Source: Sphingomonas_Q fennica_A
GTDB lineage: Bacteria > Pseudomonadota > Alphaproteobacteria > Sphingomonadales > Sphingomonadaceae
Direction: 5' to 3'
DNA: 64,000 nt
Assembly: GCA_036946415.1 (NCBI GenBank)
Contig: JAQIJD010000002.1
Coordinates: 186,001 to 250,000, forward strand
This document shows, one piece after another, positions 1 through 9,656 of this stretch. A program made the position numbers and the translations under genes. The notes beneath the pieces were generated by a model. It ran no database searches. It was not told the DNA's origin and saw nothing but the letters and a program-made list of their open reading frames with translations. Numbering within the stretch: the first letter of the stretch is position 1; the number at the start of each line of letters is the position of its first letter.

Positions 1-2
1 AA

Positions 3-1645
<1,643 letters not shown>

Positions 1646-1649
<4 letters not shown>

Positions 1650-1984
1650 GCGCGCGCCTCTTCTACGTCGAACTGCCGGCGGTGGGCGGCCCGCCGGCCG
1701 CCTTCTACGAACAGGCGTTCGGCTGGTCGCTGACCGCCTTCGGTCCCAATTATGCGGCGACGACGACCGGCGATACCGACATCGGCCTCCAGGCCGATCC
1801 GGCCGAGGCGCCGGCGGCACCGCTGCCGGTGATCCTCGTCGACGATCTGGAAGCCGCCCAAGCCGCGGTCGCGGCGGCAGGCGGCACGATCGTGAAGCCG
1901 ATCTTCGCCTTCCCCGGCGGCCGCCGCTTCCACTTCCGCGATCCGACCGGCAACGAACTGGCGGTCTGCACGGAAGACCATTGA
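1646..1984 (+). CDS. VOC (glyoxalase/bleomycin-resistance) family protein
   Basis: A 112-residue protein with the layout of a single vicinal-oxygen-chelate module: an N-terminal strand (LFYVELPAV), a helix containing FYEQAFGW, and the typical C-terminal FRDPTGNELAV motif. Members bind a divalent metal through His/Glu residues and act as lyases, dioxygenases or binding proteins; the substrate cannot be read from the sequence. The ATG was chosen because it overlaps the gltB stop (ATGA), which implies translational coupling; a longer in-frame extension would run back inside gltB. The stop overlaps the TTG start of cutA. Confidence 0.8.
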
Positions 1985-2310
1985 TCGCCACGATCGCGAT
2001 CCTGACGACCACCGTCGCCAGCGCCGCCGAGGCCGATGCGCTGGCGGCGGCGCTGGTGGGCGAGCGGCTGGCCGCCTGCGTCCAGTCCGCCCCCGTCCGG
2101 TCCTGCTATCGCTGGGAGGGGGCGGTGACGACCGCCGACGAACGCCTGCTGACGATCAAGACCGCCCCCGATCGCGCCGCCGCCCTTGCCGAGCGGCTGG
2201 CGACGCTCCACCCCTACGACCTGCCCGAGATCGTCACGGTCCTTGCCGAGGCGTCGGTGGAATATGCGGCCTGGGTGCGCGAAGAGACGTCGGCCTTCAA
2301 TCGCGATTGA
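1981..2310 (+). CDS. cutA: Divalent-cation tolerance protein CutA
   Basis: A 109-residue protein matching the small trimeric CutA1 family: AEADALAAALVGERLAACVQ near the N-terminus, SCYRWEGAV in the middle, LLTIKT, and HPYDLPEIV. The family is linked to copper and other divalent-cation tolerance, but its biochemical role is still debated. The start is a TTG that overlaps the stop of the VOC gene (TTGA), and the length is normal for the family. Gene order gltB-VOC-cutA with overlapping ends suggests one transcript. A possible -35 element (TTGACG) for the following tRNA lies across the end of this gene. Confidence 0.9.
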   Translation: MIATIAILTTTVASAAEADALAAALVGERLAACVQSAPVRSCYRWEGAVTTADERLLTIKTAPDRAAALAERLATLHPYDLPEIVTVLAEASVEYAAWVREETSAFNRD

Positions 2311-2345
2311 CGGCATCGCCCGCCCCGTGGCACTGCATCGGCCAC

Positions 2346-2419
2346 GCGGGTGTAGCTCAATGGTAGAGCAGAAGCTTCCCAAGCTTACGACGGGGGTTCG
2401 ATTCCCCTCACCCGCTCCA
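2346..2419 (+). tRNA. tRNA-Gly (anticodon CCC)
   Basis: The 7-bp acceptor stem (GCGGGTG/CACCCGC) pairs perfectly. A D-arm with GCTC/GAGC, an anticodon loop TTCCCAA with CCC at 2378-2380, a T-arm with the TTCGATT loop and an encoded CCA end (2417-2419) are all present. The anticodon CCC reads glycine codon GGG. The outermost anticodon-stem pair is a G-A mismatch (2371 with 2387), leaving four good pairs. Confidence 0.95.
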
Positions 2420-2442
2420 TCTTCACGATCGAGGCCAGCGGG

Positions 2443-2465
2443 GTTTCCGGGGGCTAACCGGAAAC
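2443..2465 (+). other. Hairpin downstream of tRNA-Gly
   Basis: An 8-bp perfect inverted repeat (GTTTCCGG/CCGGAAAC) with a 7-nt loop lies 23 bases after the tRNA CCA end. No T-run follows, so it is not a classical intrinsic terminator. It could help end or trim the tRNA transcript. Nothing else was recognised between 2466 and 2620. Confidence 0.4.
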
Positions 2466-2635
2466 GACGGCATGGTGCCGATGGCCGTCACGCGCGGCAG
2501 GCCATGCCGCGTTCGTCCCGCGCCTGCCGAAGCAGGTGACGGGAGCGGTGGCGGACGACGGCTGTCGGAAGGCTGAGCGGCCCATACAGGCTGACGACAG
2601 GATCGGGCATCGGCTGGGCATGGAGGATCGCGGCG

Positions 2636-3346
2636 ATGACAGCGGATACCGGATCGATCGTGATCCTCACCGGGGCCGGCATCTCCGCCGAATCGGGGCT
2701 CGCGACCTTCCGCGCGGCCGATGGCCTGTGGGAAGGGCACCGCGTCGAGGATGTCTGCACGCCCGAGGCGTTCGCGCGCGACCCGGCCTTCGTCCAGCGC
2801 TTCTACGACGCGCGGCGGGCGGCGATGCTGGCGGCCGAACCCAACGCCGCACACCGCGCGCTGGCGCGGCTCGATCGCGAATGGCCGGGCGACCTGCTGA
2901 TCGTGACGCAGAATGTGGATGATCTGCACGAACGCGCCGGGGCGACGCGGCTTCTCCACATGCACGGCGCGCTGCGGACCGCCTGGTGCCTCGCCTGCGG
3001 CGGGCGGCCGGCATGGGACGGGCGGCTGGAGGACGGACCGGCTTGCCCGGCCTGCGGCGTCACCGGGGCGATGCGGCCCGATATCGTCTGGTTCGGGGAG
3101 ATACCCTATCAGATGGAGCGGATCGCGGCGGCGGTGGCACGCGCCGATCTGTTCGTGTCGATCGGCACGTCGGGCGCGGTCTACCCGGCGGCCGGCTTCG
3201 TCCAGACCGCGCGCCACCATGGCGCCGATACGCTGGAACTGAACCTCGAACCCTCGGCGGGCTCCTTCCTGTTCGCCGAAAGCCGGATGGGGCGGGCGAG
3301 CGAGACGGTGCCCGAATGGGTGGACGAATTGCTGGCCATCACTTGA
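2636..3346 (+). CDS. cobB: NAD-dependent protein deacylase (sirtuin, CobB type)
   Basis: A 236-residue sirtuin that removes acyl groups from lysines using NAD+. Visible motifs are GAGISAESG (13-21), TQNVDDLHERAG (91-102), the catalytic His in HMHGA (His110), and two zinc-cysteine pairs (Cys118/121 and Cys137/140). A Tyr57-x-x-Arg60 pair matches the signature that lets SIRT5/CobB-type enzymes take succinyl and malonyl lysine. The start is supported by a GGAGG ribosome site 9 bases upstream. The 3' end overlaps the convergent era stop by 8 bases. Confidence 0.93.
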   Translation: MTADTGSIVILTGAGISAESGLATFRAADGLWEGHRVEDVCTPEAFARDPAFVQRFYDARRAAMLAAEPNAAHRALARLDREWPGDLLIVTQNVDDLHERAGATRLLHMHGALRTAWCLACGGRPAWDGRLEDGPACPACGVTGAMRPDIVWFGEIPYQMERIAAAVARADLFVSIGTSGAVYPAAGFVQTARHHGADTLELNLEPSAGSFLFAESRMGRASETVPEWVDELLAIT

Positions 3347-4259
3347 CCCAGTCGAGCCCGATCTCCTCGTAGAGGCCGCGATCCTCCTCCCAGCGGGGGG
3401 CGACCTTGACGTGGAGGAAGAGGTGGACCGGCCGGTCGAGCAGGCGGCCGATCTCCTCGCGGGCGCGCTGGCCGATCTCCTTCAGCCGCGCGCCGCGCTT
3501 GCCCAGCACGATCGCCTTCTGCGTATCGCGCGCGACCAGGATCTGCTGATGGATCGCGACCGATCCGTCGCGCCGCTCCTCATATTTCTCGGTCTCGACC
3601 GCCGAAGCATAGGGCAATTCGGCGTGGAGCTGGAGGTAGAGCTGTTCGCGCGTCACCTCCGCCGCCAGCATGCGGTCGGTCGCGTCGGACACCTGATCCT
3701 CGGGGAAATGCCACGGCCCCTCGGGCATGCGCGCCGCGAGCGCGTTCTTGAGATCGGCGACGCCGTCCCCCGTCTGCGCCGAAACCATGAAGATCGCCTC
3801 GGGCGCCAGCGCCGTCTCCAGCGCGGCGGCAAGGCCCAGCAGGTCGCCCTTGGCGGTCACGTCCACCTTGTTGAGCACCAGTATCTTCGGCTCGCGCCGC
3901 TGGCGGATCGCCTCGATCAGCGGTTCCAGCTTGCGGTTCATGCCGGCCTGCGCATCCACCACGAAGGCGATCGCGTCGGCGTCGGCGGCGCCGCTCCATG
4001 CGGCGGCGACCATCGCCCGATCGAGCCGGCGGCGCGCCTCGAAGATGCCCGGCGTATCGACCAGCATCAGCTGGTCCGCCCCTTCGATGGCGATGCCCAT
4101 CAGCCGCGCCCGCGTCGTCTGCGGCTTGGCCGAGACGATCGCGACCTTCTGTCCGACCAGCGCATTGACCAGCGTCGATTTGCCGGCATTGGGCGCGCCG
4201 ACCAGCGCGACGAGGCCGCAGCGCGTGACGGGGACGTCGGCTTCGGGGGGCGGGGTCAT
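3339..4259 (-). CDS. era: GTPase Era, 30S ribosome assembly
   Basis: A 306-residue GTPase that assists 16S rRNA maturation and 30S assembly. G1 is GAPNAGKS (21-28), G3 is DTPG (68-71), G4 is NKVD (130-133), and SAQTGDG serves as G5. The C-terminal KH domain shows VLGKRGARLKEIGQ. The start was placed at the ATG overlapping the rnc stop (ATGA); a longer upstream frame would run through rnc out of frame. The era-rnc pairing is widely conserved. The 3' end converges on cobB. Confidence 0.95.
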   Translation of the reverse strand: MTPPPEADVPVTRCGLVALVGAPNAGKSTLVNALVGQKVAIVSAKPQTTRARLMGIAIEGADQLMLVDTPGIFEARRRLDRAMVAAAWSGAADADAIAFVVDAQAGMNRKLEPLIEAIRQRREPKILVLNKVDVTAKGDLLGLAAALETALAPEAIFMVSAQTGDGVADLKNALAARMPEGPWHFPEDQVSDATDRMLAAEVTREQLYLQLHAELPYASAVETEKYEERRDGSVAIHQQILVARDTQKAIVLGKRGARLKEIGQRAREEIGRLLDRPVHLFLHVKVAPRWEEDRGLYEEIGLDWVK

Positions 4260-4936
4260 GCGATCTTCTCCAGCAGGATGCGGGCGGCCTCGGCCTCGGC
4301 CTCGCGCTTCGAGGCGCCGGTGGCGGATGCCTCGGCACCGGCCCGCCCCGGCAGCGCGACCGAGACGGTGAAGCGCGGCGCGTGATCGGGGCCGGAGCGG
4401 TGGGCGGTGGTGTAGACGGGCGGGCGGCAGCGGTTGGCGGCGGCCCATTCCTGCAACGCCGCCTTGGGGTGACGCGGGGCGACGCCATCGGCGAAGCGGG
4501 CGAAGGCGCGCTCGACGAAGGCGGCGGCGGCGGGCAGGCCGGCTTCGAGGAAGATCGCGCCGATCAGCGCCTCCACCGCATCGCCCACCACATTGTCGCT
4601 GTGCACGGCGCCGTCGTCGCGCGCCTGCTTGCCGAGGATCAGCCGCTCCGGCACGCCGATCGCGCGGCCGACCGTGGCGCACGTCTCGCGGCTGACCATC
4701 GCGTTCAGCCGGCGCGACAGCACGCCCTCCGCCTCGTCAGGAAACAGGCGGTAGAGCATGGCGGCGACGGAGACGCCCAGGACCCGATCGCCCAGAAACT
4801 CCAGCCGCTCGTAATCGGCCTCGTTGCGGCTGGAATGGGTGAGCGCGCGCGCGAACAGCGCCGGATCGCGGGGGGCATGGCCCAAAGCGTCGGCCGCCCA
4901 GGCGGCGAGATCGGGGGCAGGGGAAAGATCGGTCAC
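4256..4936 (-). CDS. rnc: Ribonuclease III
   Basis: A 226-residue double-strand-specific endoribonuclease that processes rRNA and structured mRNA. The catalytic signature ERLEFLGDRVLG (about 43-54) and the second acidic site DNVVGDAVEALIGAIFLE are present. The C-terminal dsRNA-binding domain starts near HPKAALQEWAA and ends with TGASKREAEAEAARILL. It is translationally coupled to era by a 4-base overlap. In many proteobacteria lepB lies directly upstream; here lepB is 2 kb away. Confidence 0.95.
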   Translation of the reverse strand: MTDLSPAPDLAAWAADALGHAPRDPALFARALTHSSRNEADYERLEFLGDRVLGVSVAAMLYRLFPDEAEGVLSRRLNAMVSRETCATVGRAIGVPERLILGKQARDDGAVHSDNVVGDAVEALIGAIFLEAGLPAAAAFVERAFARFADGVAPRHPKAALQEWAAANRCRPPVYTTAHRSGPDHAPRFTVSVALPGRAGAEASATGASKREAEAEAARILLEKIA

Positions 4937-4984
4937 GATCCCGGCCCTATAGGCTCACGGGGCGGGGTGGAAGGGCGGGGCGCC

Positions 4985-5021
4985 CGAACGAAACCGGCCG
5001 GGAACTTTCGTCCCCGGCCGG
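4985..5021 (-). terminator. Intrinsic terminator of the outer-membrane protein gene
   Basis: On the minus strand a 9-bp stem (CCGGCCGGG/CCCGGCCGG; plus-strand arms 4994-5002 and 5013-5021) with a 10-nt loop is followed by TTTCGTT. It lies 28 bases past the porin-like gene's stop and before rnc, so it probably separates the two transcripts. Confidence 0.75.
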
Positions 5022-5048
5022 CTGCGCGTCCATTCCCTTGCGGGAAGA

Positions 5049-5924
5049 TCAGAAGCGATAGGTGGTCGACACCGTCACGCTGTGCCGCGCGAAATCGCGG
5101 AACTGGCGGTTGAGCTGGGTGCCGGCCGCGTTGGCGCGGATGAATGGGTTGCCCGCCGGGCCGCCCGCGACGTTGACGGTATAGTCGTTGTCGCGCAGCG
5201 CGGTGAACAGATATTGGGCGCCGATCGAGAAGCGGCCGATCTTCTGCTCGATGCCGCCGCCATAGGTGTAACCCCAGACATTGTCCTTCCACGCTTCCGT
5301 GCGGGCATCGCTGCCGTTCGGGTTGGTGAAGGTGTTGGTCGTGTTGGTCGTCGTGAAGCGGTTGCGCACGCGGCCATAGGCGCCGCCGCCCGTGGCGTAG
5401 ACCAGCGTCGAAGGCTCCGGCGTGAACAGGTTGAAGGCATAGCCGGCGCGGGCGCGCAGCGTGCCGACGCCGCGCAGGCCGCGCGACAGCGTATAGTTGG
5501 CGGGCGTCGTGCTGAAGCCGCTCAGATAGTCGTTCACGTTGGAATTGCCGTAATCGACGACGGCGCCGACGACGATCGCGTTACCGATCTGATAGTCGAA
5601 ACCGGCGACGGCGGCATATTCGAGCGCATTCTTGTCGGCACGGCAGCCGGCGCCGCGCGCGCTGGTCAGCGCCAGGCCGCCGCAGAAGCCGGGCGAGAAG
5701 GCGTTGGCGCCCGTCGCGGTGGTGACGGTGTCGTTGAAATTGCCGTCACGGTTCGTGTCGAAACCGACGCGCTCGTCATTGTCGTTCGGCTGCCAGCTGT
5801 AGCCGGCACGGCCGCCGACGTAGAAGCCGGTCCAGCTCGTCTCCGGGTCCATCTGCGCCGCCGCGGGCGAGGCGGCCACGAAGGTGGCGGCGGCAAGACC
5901 CGCGCCGATCACGAACTTCTTCAT
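5049..5924 (-). CDS. Outer-membrane beta-barrel protein (Omp25/opacity-like)
   Basis: A 291-residue exported protein. A signal peptide (MKK, hydrophobic core, cleavage near AAA-Q at 23/24) is followed by WTGFYVGGRAGYSW, which is typical of small alphaproteobacterial 8-strand barrels. Aromatic/Gly alternating strands continue to a C-terminal Phe (TYRF), the BAM-recognition signature. Residues 56-65 (DTNRDGNFND) resemble the first part of a calcium-binding EF-hand loop and sit in a predicted surface loop. The gene has its own terminator and a ribosome site (AAAGGGA). It lies between lepB/SMP-30 and rnc, an unusual place. A structural or adhesion role is inferred only. Confidence 0.8.
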   Translation of the reverse strand: MKKFVIGAGLAAATFVAASPAAAQMDPETSWTGFYVGGRAGYSWQPNDNDERVGFDTNRDGNFNDTVTTATGANAFSPGFCGGLALTSARGAGCRADKNALEYAAVAGFDYQIGNAIVVGAVVDYGNSNVNDYLSGFSTTPANYTLSRGLRGVGTLRARAGYAFNLFTPEPSTLVYATGGGAYGRVRNRFTTTNTTNTFTNPNGSDARTEAWKDNVWGYTYGGGIEQKIGRFSIGAQYLFTALRDNDYTVNVAGGPAGNPFIRANAAGTQLNRQFRDFARHSVTVSTTYRF

Positions 5925-6075
5925 ACAATAATCCCTTTCCTTGCAGCCGGCCGTGGCCGACGCGACGGTCCGCTTACAGGCAACCGCCTGTCGCGGGGAA
6001 GACGCGGTTCGGTTCGATTGGTTTCTGCGTCAAAACAATTCTCCAGGGGGTGTTGCTGCACTGCAACGGTCATCG

Positions 6076-6942
6076 TCAACCGGCATAGCGCGGCTCGGGC
6101 AGGCCCTTGCAGCCGAGGCCGTCGATCACGAACAGGCATCCATCGCCGTCCGCCACCGGCTTGCCGAGAAATCCCGCATTTAGACTAAGTACATAGAGCC
6201 GATCGAGGTCCGGCCCGCCGAACATCACGCTGGCCGGATAGACGACGGGCATGTCGATGACGCGGCTCAAGGTTCCGTCGGGATCGAAGCACACTACCTT
6301 GCCGCCCTCGCAGATCGCCACCCACAGCCGGCCTGCCGCATCGACGGTGGCGCCATCGGGGATCCCGCCCAGATCGGCCGTGTCGGCGAAGGGGCGGCGG
6401 TTCGCGGCGCGGCCGGTTTTAGGATCGTAATCATAGGCGTAGATCAGGCGGCGGACGCTGTCGGCATGGTAGAAGGTCCGCCCGTCGGGCGACCAGCAGG
6501 GGCCGTTGCCGAGGATCAGATCGTCGTCGATCGCGGTCAGCCGCCGGTCGCGCCCAAGCGACCAGACATGACCGCGCGGCTCGCTCATGCCGCGATGGCT
6601 GGTGGCGGTGACGAAGCGGCCCGCCGGATCGACCTTGCCGTCGGCGAACTGCACGTCGGGGTCGGCCGGGTCGGGCAGCGCGAACGGGCTGCACTCGCCG
6701 GTCGAGAAGTCGAGCGCGTGGATGCCGTTGGCCAGCGCCACGATCGCGCCGCCGCCGGTGCGCAGCGCCATCGATCCGATCACCTCCGGCACGTCCCAGC
6801 CCGTCACCGCGCCGCTCGCCTCGTCGCGCCGCCAGACGCGGCGGCCGAGGATGTCGATCCAGTAGAGCGCCTGTTCGGCGACGTCCCACAACGGGCCTTC
6901 GCCGATCACGCATTTCGGCACGTCGACGACGCTGATCTCCAT
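6076..6942 (-). CDS. SMP-30/gluconolactonase family sugar lactonase
   Basis: A 288-residue six-bladed propeller of the SMP-30/gluconolactonase/LRE family, which hydrolyses sugar or aldonic lactones with a bound divalent metal. The metal ligands can be placed: Glu15 in GEGPLWD, Asn in GNGPCWSPDG and Asp in GIPDGATVDAAG. The start ATG has a GGGAGAGG ribosome site; an upstream in-frame ATG at 6999 would add 19 unconserved residues. The substrate is not determinable. It follows lepB by 60 bases on the same strand. An imperfect inverted repeat (GTTGC/GCAAC) just after the stop may mark the 3' end. Confidence 0.88.
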   Translation of the reverse strand: MEISVVDVPKCVIGEGPLWDVAEQALYWIDILGRRVWRRDEASGAVTGWDVPEVIGSMALRTGGGAIVALANGIHALDFSTGECSPFALPDPADPDVQFADGKVDPAGRFVTATSHRGMSEPRGHVWSLGRDRRLTAIDDDLILGNGPCWSPDGRTFYHADSVRRLIYAYDYDPKTGRAANRRPFADTADLGGIPDGATVDAAGRLWVAICEGGKVVCFDPDGTLSRVIDMPVVYPASVMFGGPDLDRLYVLSLNAGFLGKPVADGDGCLFVIDGLGCKGLPEPRYAG

Positions 6943-7002
6943 TCCGCCTCTCCCAGGGGTTGTGCCGGAAAGGCTAGGCGGCAAGCCGGACCATATCAAT
7001 CG

Positions 7003-7809
7003 TTAGAATCGCATACCGATCCGCTCGGGGCGGGCGGCGGGCCACCAGGTGCGCGGATCGAGCAGCCGGGCCGAACCGTCGGTCGAAAAGACGCCGATCT
7101 CGGCGCGTCCGACGAGGTTGACGAGCGGAACCAGCCCGACGCCGCCGCCCTCCTCCGCCGGAAAGCGGCTGTCGGCGGACCGATCGCGATTGTCGCCCAT
7201 CAGGAACAGGTGGCCCGGCGGCACCGTCACCGGCCCGCGATCGTCGGCGGTGGTGTCGCCCAGATCGATCACCTCATAGGCGCGGCCGCCGGGCAGGGTC
7301 TCGCGATAGCGGCGATAGCGGCACGCCTCGCTGCCGTCGGCCTCGCGCTCCAGCGCGATGCGGGCGGGCGGGGCGGGGCGGCACGGGCTGTTGGGGGAGA
7401 CGGGCACCAGCAGATCGGCGACGCGCAGCTTGGGCACGGGCGCGCCGTTCAGCACGATCCGCCCGCCGTCCATCGCCACCCGGTCCCCGGGCAGGCCGAT
7501 GACGCGCTTTATATAGTCGACGCGTCTCGTCGGCGGCGCCTTGAACACGACCACGTCGCCACGTTCGGGCAGCCGTTCGCCGATCCGTCCGGCGAACAGC
7601 GGCGGCGCGAACGGCAGGCTGTAGCGCGAGAAGCCGTAGGGCCATTTGGCGACGAACAGATAATCGCCCACCATCAGCCGCGGCAGCATCGATTCCGATG
7701 GGATCACGAACGTCGCGAAGACGAAGCTGCGCAGCAGCACCGCCACCAGGACGAGGCCGATGGCGAAGCGCAGCTCGCTCCACCAGGTGCGGGGGCGGGG
7801 GGCGGCCAT
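7003..7809 (-). CDS. lepB: Signal peptidase I
   Basis: A 268-residue membrane peptidase that cleaves signal peptides from Sec and Tat substrates. One N-terminal membrane segment (about 14-35) is followed by box B with the catalytic Ser40 (PSESM), the catalytic Lys101 in DYIKRVIGLPGD, and the late box GDNRDRSADSR (206-215). The periplasmic domain has an insertion with two Cys (SPCRP and EACRY) that could form a disulfide. It lies 18 bases after the upstream hydrolase gene on the same strand. It is separated from rnc-era by two other genes. Confidence 0.95.
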   Translation of the reverse strand: MAAPRPRTWWSELRFAIGLVLVAVLLRSFVFATFVIPSESMLPRLMVGDYLFVAKWPYGFSRYSLPFAPPLFAGRIGERLPERGDVVVFKAPPTRRVDYIKRVIGLPGDRVAMDGGRIVLNGAPVPKLRVADLLVPVSPNSPCRPAPPARIALEREADGSEACRYRRYRETLPGGRAYEVIDLGDTTADDRGPVTVPPGHLFLMGDNRDRSADSRFPAEEGGGVGLVPLVNLVGRAEIGVFSTDGSARLLDPRTWWPAARPERIGMRF

Positions 7810-7827
7810 GGCGTAAGCGGCCGCCGG

Positions 7828-8475
7828 TCAGCGGTCGCCGGCCAGCCGCATGTCCAGATAGCCGTCCACCGACCGCATCAGCTCGGGCATCTCATGCTCG
7901 AAGAAGTGGTTAGCGCCGGGGATCGTATCGTGATGGATGGTGATGTGCTTTTGCGTGCGCAGCTTGTCGACCAGCTTTTGCACCGCCGACGGCGTCACCA
8001 CCTCGTCCGCCTCGCCCTGGATGATGATGCCCGAGGACGGGCAGGGGGCGAGGAAGGTGAAGTCGTACATGTTGGCGGGCGGCGCCACCGAGATGAAGCC
8101 CTTGATCTCGGGCCGGCGCATCAGGAGCTGCATGCCGATCCACGCGCCGAACGAGACGCCCGCGATCCACGTCGTCTGCGCCTCGCGGTGGATCGACTGC
8201 ACCCAGTCGAGCGCGGAGGCGGCGTCGGAAAGCTCGCCGACGCCGTTGTCGAACGTCCCCTGGCTCTTGCCGACGCCGCGGAAGTTGAAGCGCAGCGTCG
8301 CGAAGCCGCGGCGGACGAACGTCTGATACATGGCCTGGACCATGCGGTTGTTCATCGTGCCCCCGGCCTGCGGGTGCGGATGCAGGATCATCGCGACGGG
8401 TGCGCGCGGGCGGGTGCCCGGCTGGAACCGGCCTTCGAGACGCCCCTCCGGGCCGGGAAAGATCACTTCGGGCAT
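7828..8475 (-). CDS. Alpha/beta hydrolase
   Basis: A 215-residue alpha/beta hydrolase of the dienelactone-hydrolase-like type. The oxyanion region LHPHPQAGGTMNN, the NFRGVGKSQG turn, the nucleophile elbow GVSFG (Ser108), an acid in GEADEVVT and a late His in GANHFF form the expected triad. The start ATG at 8475 was chosen because upstream frame residues are non-conserved and overlap the divergent promoter region. Close relatives are usually annotated only as alpha/beta hydrolases. The substrate is unknown. It is divergent from the cysteine desulfurase genes and just upstream of lepB. Confidence 0.85.
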   Translation of the reverse strand: MPEVIFPGPEGRLEGRFQPGTRPRAPVAMILHPHPQAGGTMNNRMVQAMYQTFVRRGFATLRFNFRGVGKSQGTFDNGVGELSDAASALDWVQSIHREAQTTWIAGVSFGAWIGMQLLMRRPEIKGFISVAPPANMYDFTFLAPCPSSGIIIQGEADEVVTPSAVQKLVDKLRTQKHITIHHDTIPGANHFFEHEMPELMRSVDGYLDMRLAGDR

Positions 8476-8588
8476 GGCACCTGCTTGGGTAAACGGGGGG
8501 TGGCGGACCCGGAACGGGTATGTGCCGGCAAGGCGCTGCCTATATAGAAAGCGCGCCCCGCTCCGCAATCGTTCCGAAGGCTTGGCCC

Positions 8589-9656
8589 TTGCCCGACCGC
8601 ATCTACCTCGATCATGCCGCCGCCACGCCCGTGCTGCCCGCGGCGGCGGCGGCGATGGCGGCGGCGGTGGCGCGCTGGGCCAATCCCTCCAGCCCGCACG
8701 CCGAGGGCCGCGCCGCCCGCGCCGCGCTGGAGGAGGCCCGGCGGCGGATCGGCGCGGCGCTCGGCTGGCGGCACGACATCGTCTTTACGAGCGGCGCGAG
8801 CGAGGCACTGGGGATCGCGCTCGCCCGGCCGGCCCGGCCGCGGCCGGTGCTGGCGAGCGCTGTCGAGCATGCGGCCGTCTTCCGGCAGGCGCCCGGCGCC
8901 AGCCCGATCCCGGTCGGCCCGGATGGATGCGTCGATCCCGCAACGCTCGCGGCCATGCTGGCGGATGCGCCCGGCGCGATCGTCGCCATTCAGGCCGCCA
9001 ATTCGGAGACGGGCGTGCGCCAGCCGCTCGCCGATCTCGCCGTACCGGTGGCGGCCACGGACGGCCTGCTGCTGGCGGATTGCTCGCAGAGCGCCGGGCG
9101 GCTGCCGCTGCCGGAGGCGGACCTCATCGTCGTCTCCGCGCACAAGCTGGGCGGGCCGCCGGGGGCGGGCGCCCTGCTGGTCCGCGATCCCGGCATGCTC
9201 GCCGCGATCGGCGGGCAGGAACGCGGCTATCGGATCGGCACCGAGAACCTGCCCGCGATCCTCGGCTTCGCCGCCGCGCTCGAAATGCCGGCGGGGGCGG
9301 GCGATCCGGCCGGCTGGCGGGCCGATCTCGAAGCGAGGATCGGGGCGCTCGGCGGGATCGTCGTCGGCGCCGCCGCGCCGCGCCTGCCGCAGATCGGCGC
9401 CTATCGCCTGCCCGGCATCGCCGCCACGACGCTCCTGATCCGCCTCGACATGGCCGGCTTCGCGATCTCGGCGGGCAGCGCCTGTTCGTCCGGCTCGCTC
9501 CACGCGAGCCCGGTGCTGACGGCGATGGGGCTGGGCGCCGCCGCGGCGGCGGAGGTGTTCCGCGTCAGCTTCGGCCACGGTACCACCGCGGCGGAGGTGG
9601 ACGCCTTCGCCGCCGCGCTCGCCGGCATCGTCGCGGACATCAGGGGGCGGGCATGA
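8589..9656 (+). CDS. Cysteine desulfurase (NifS/IscS family), first of a tandem pair
   Basis: A 355-residue fold-type I PLP enzyme that takes sulfur from cysteine as an enzyme-bound persulfide. The PLP Lys186 (SAHKLGG), His94 (EHAAV) and the active-site Cys299 in SACSSGS are present. The start is taken as TTG because a GAAGG ribosome site lies 8 bases upstream and homology begins at IYLDHAAAT; no nearby ATG fits. A TATATA -10-like hexamer at 8541-8546 lies upstream without a clear -35. It overlaps the next desulfurase by four bases (ATGA). Together with its neighbour it probably feeds Fe-S assembly or sulfur transfer. Confidence 0.9.
   Translation: MPDRIYLDHAAATPVLPAAAAAMAAAVARWANPSSPHAEGRAARAALEEARRRIGAALGWRHDIVFTSGASEALGIALARPARPRPVLASAVEHAAVFRQAPGASPIPVGPDGCVDPATLAAMLADAPGAIVAIQAANSETGVRQPLADLAVPVAATDGLLLADCSQSAGRLPLPEADLIVVSAHKLGGPPGAGALLVRDPGMLAAIGGQERGYRIGTENLPAILGFAAALEMPAGAGDPAGWRADLEARIGALGGIVVGAAAPRLPQIGAYRLPGIAATTLLIRLDMAGFAISAGSACSSGSLHASPVLTAMGLGAAAAAEVFRVSFGHGTTAAEVDAFAAALAGIVADIRGRA

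Noticed and set aside
3339..4682. A 447-residue Era with an N-terminal extension
   Set aside because: The extension is an off-frame reading of rnc; the conserved start overlaps the rnc stop.
6466..8547. Plus-strand open frame of 693 codons opposite SMP-30, lepB and the hydrolase
   Set aside because: Antisense to three recognised genes and without any domain; composition is that of a GC-driven shadow frame.
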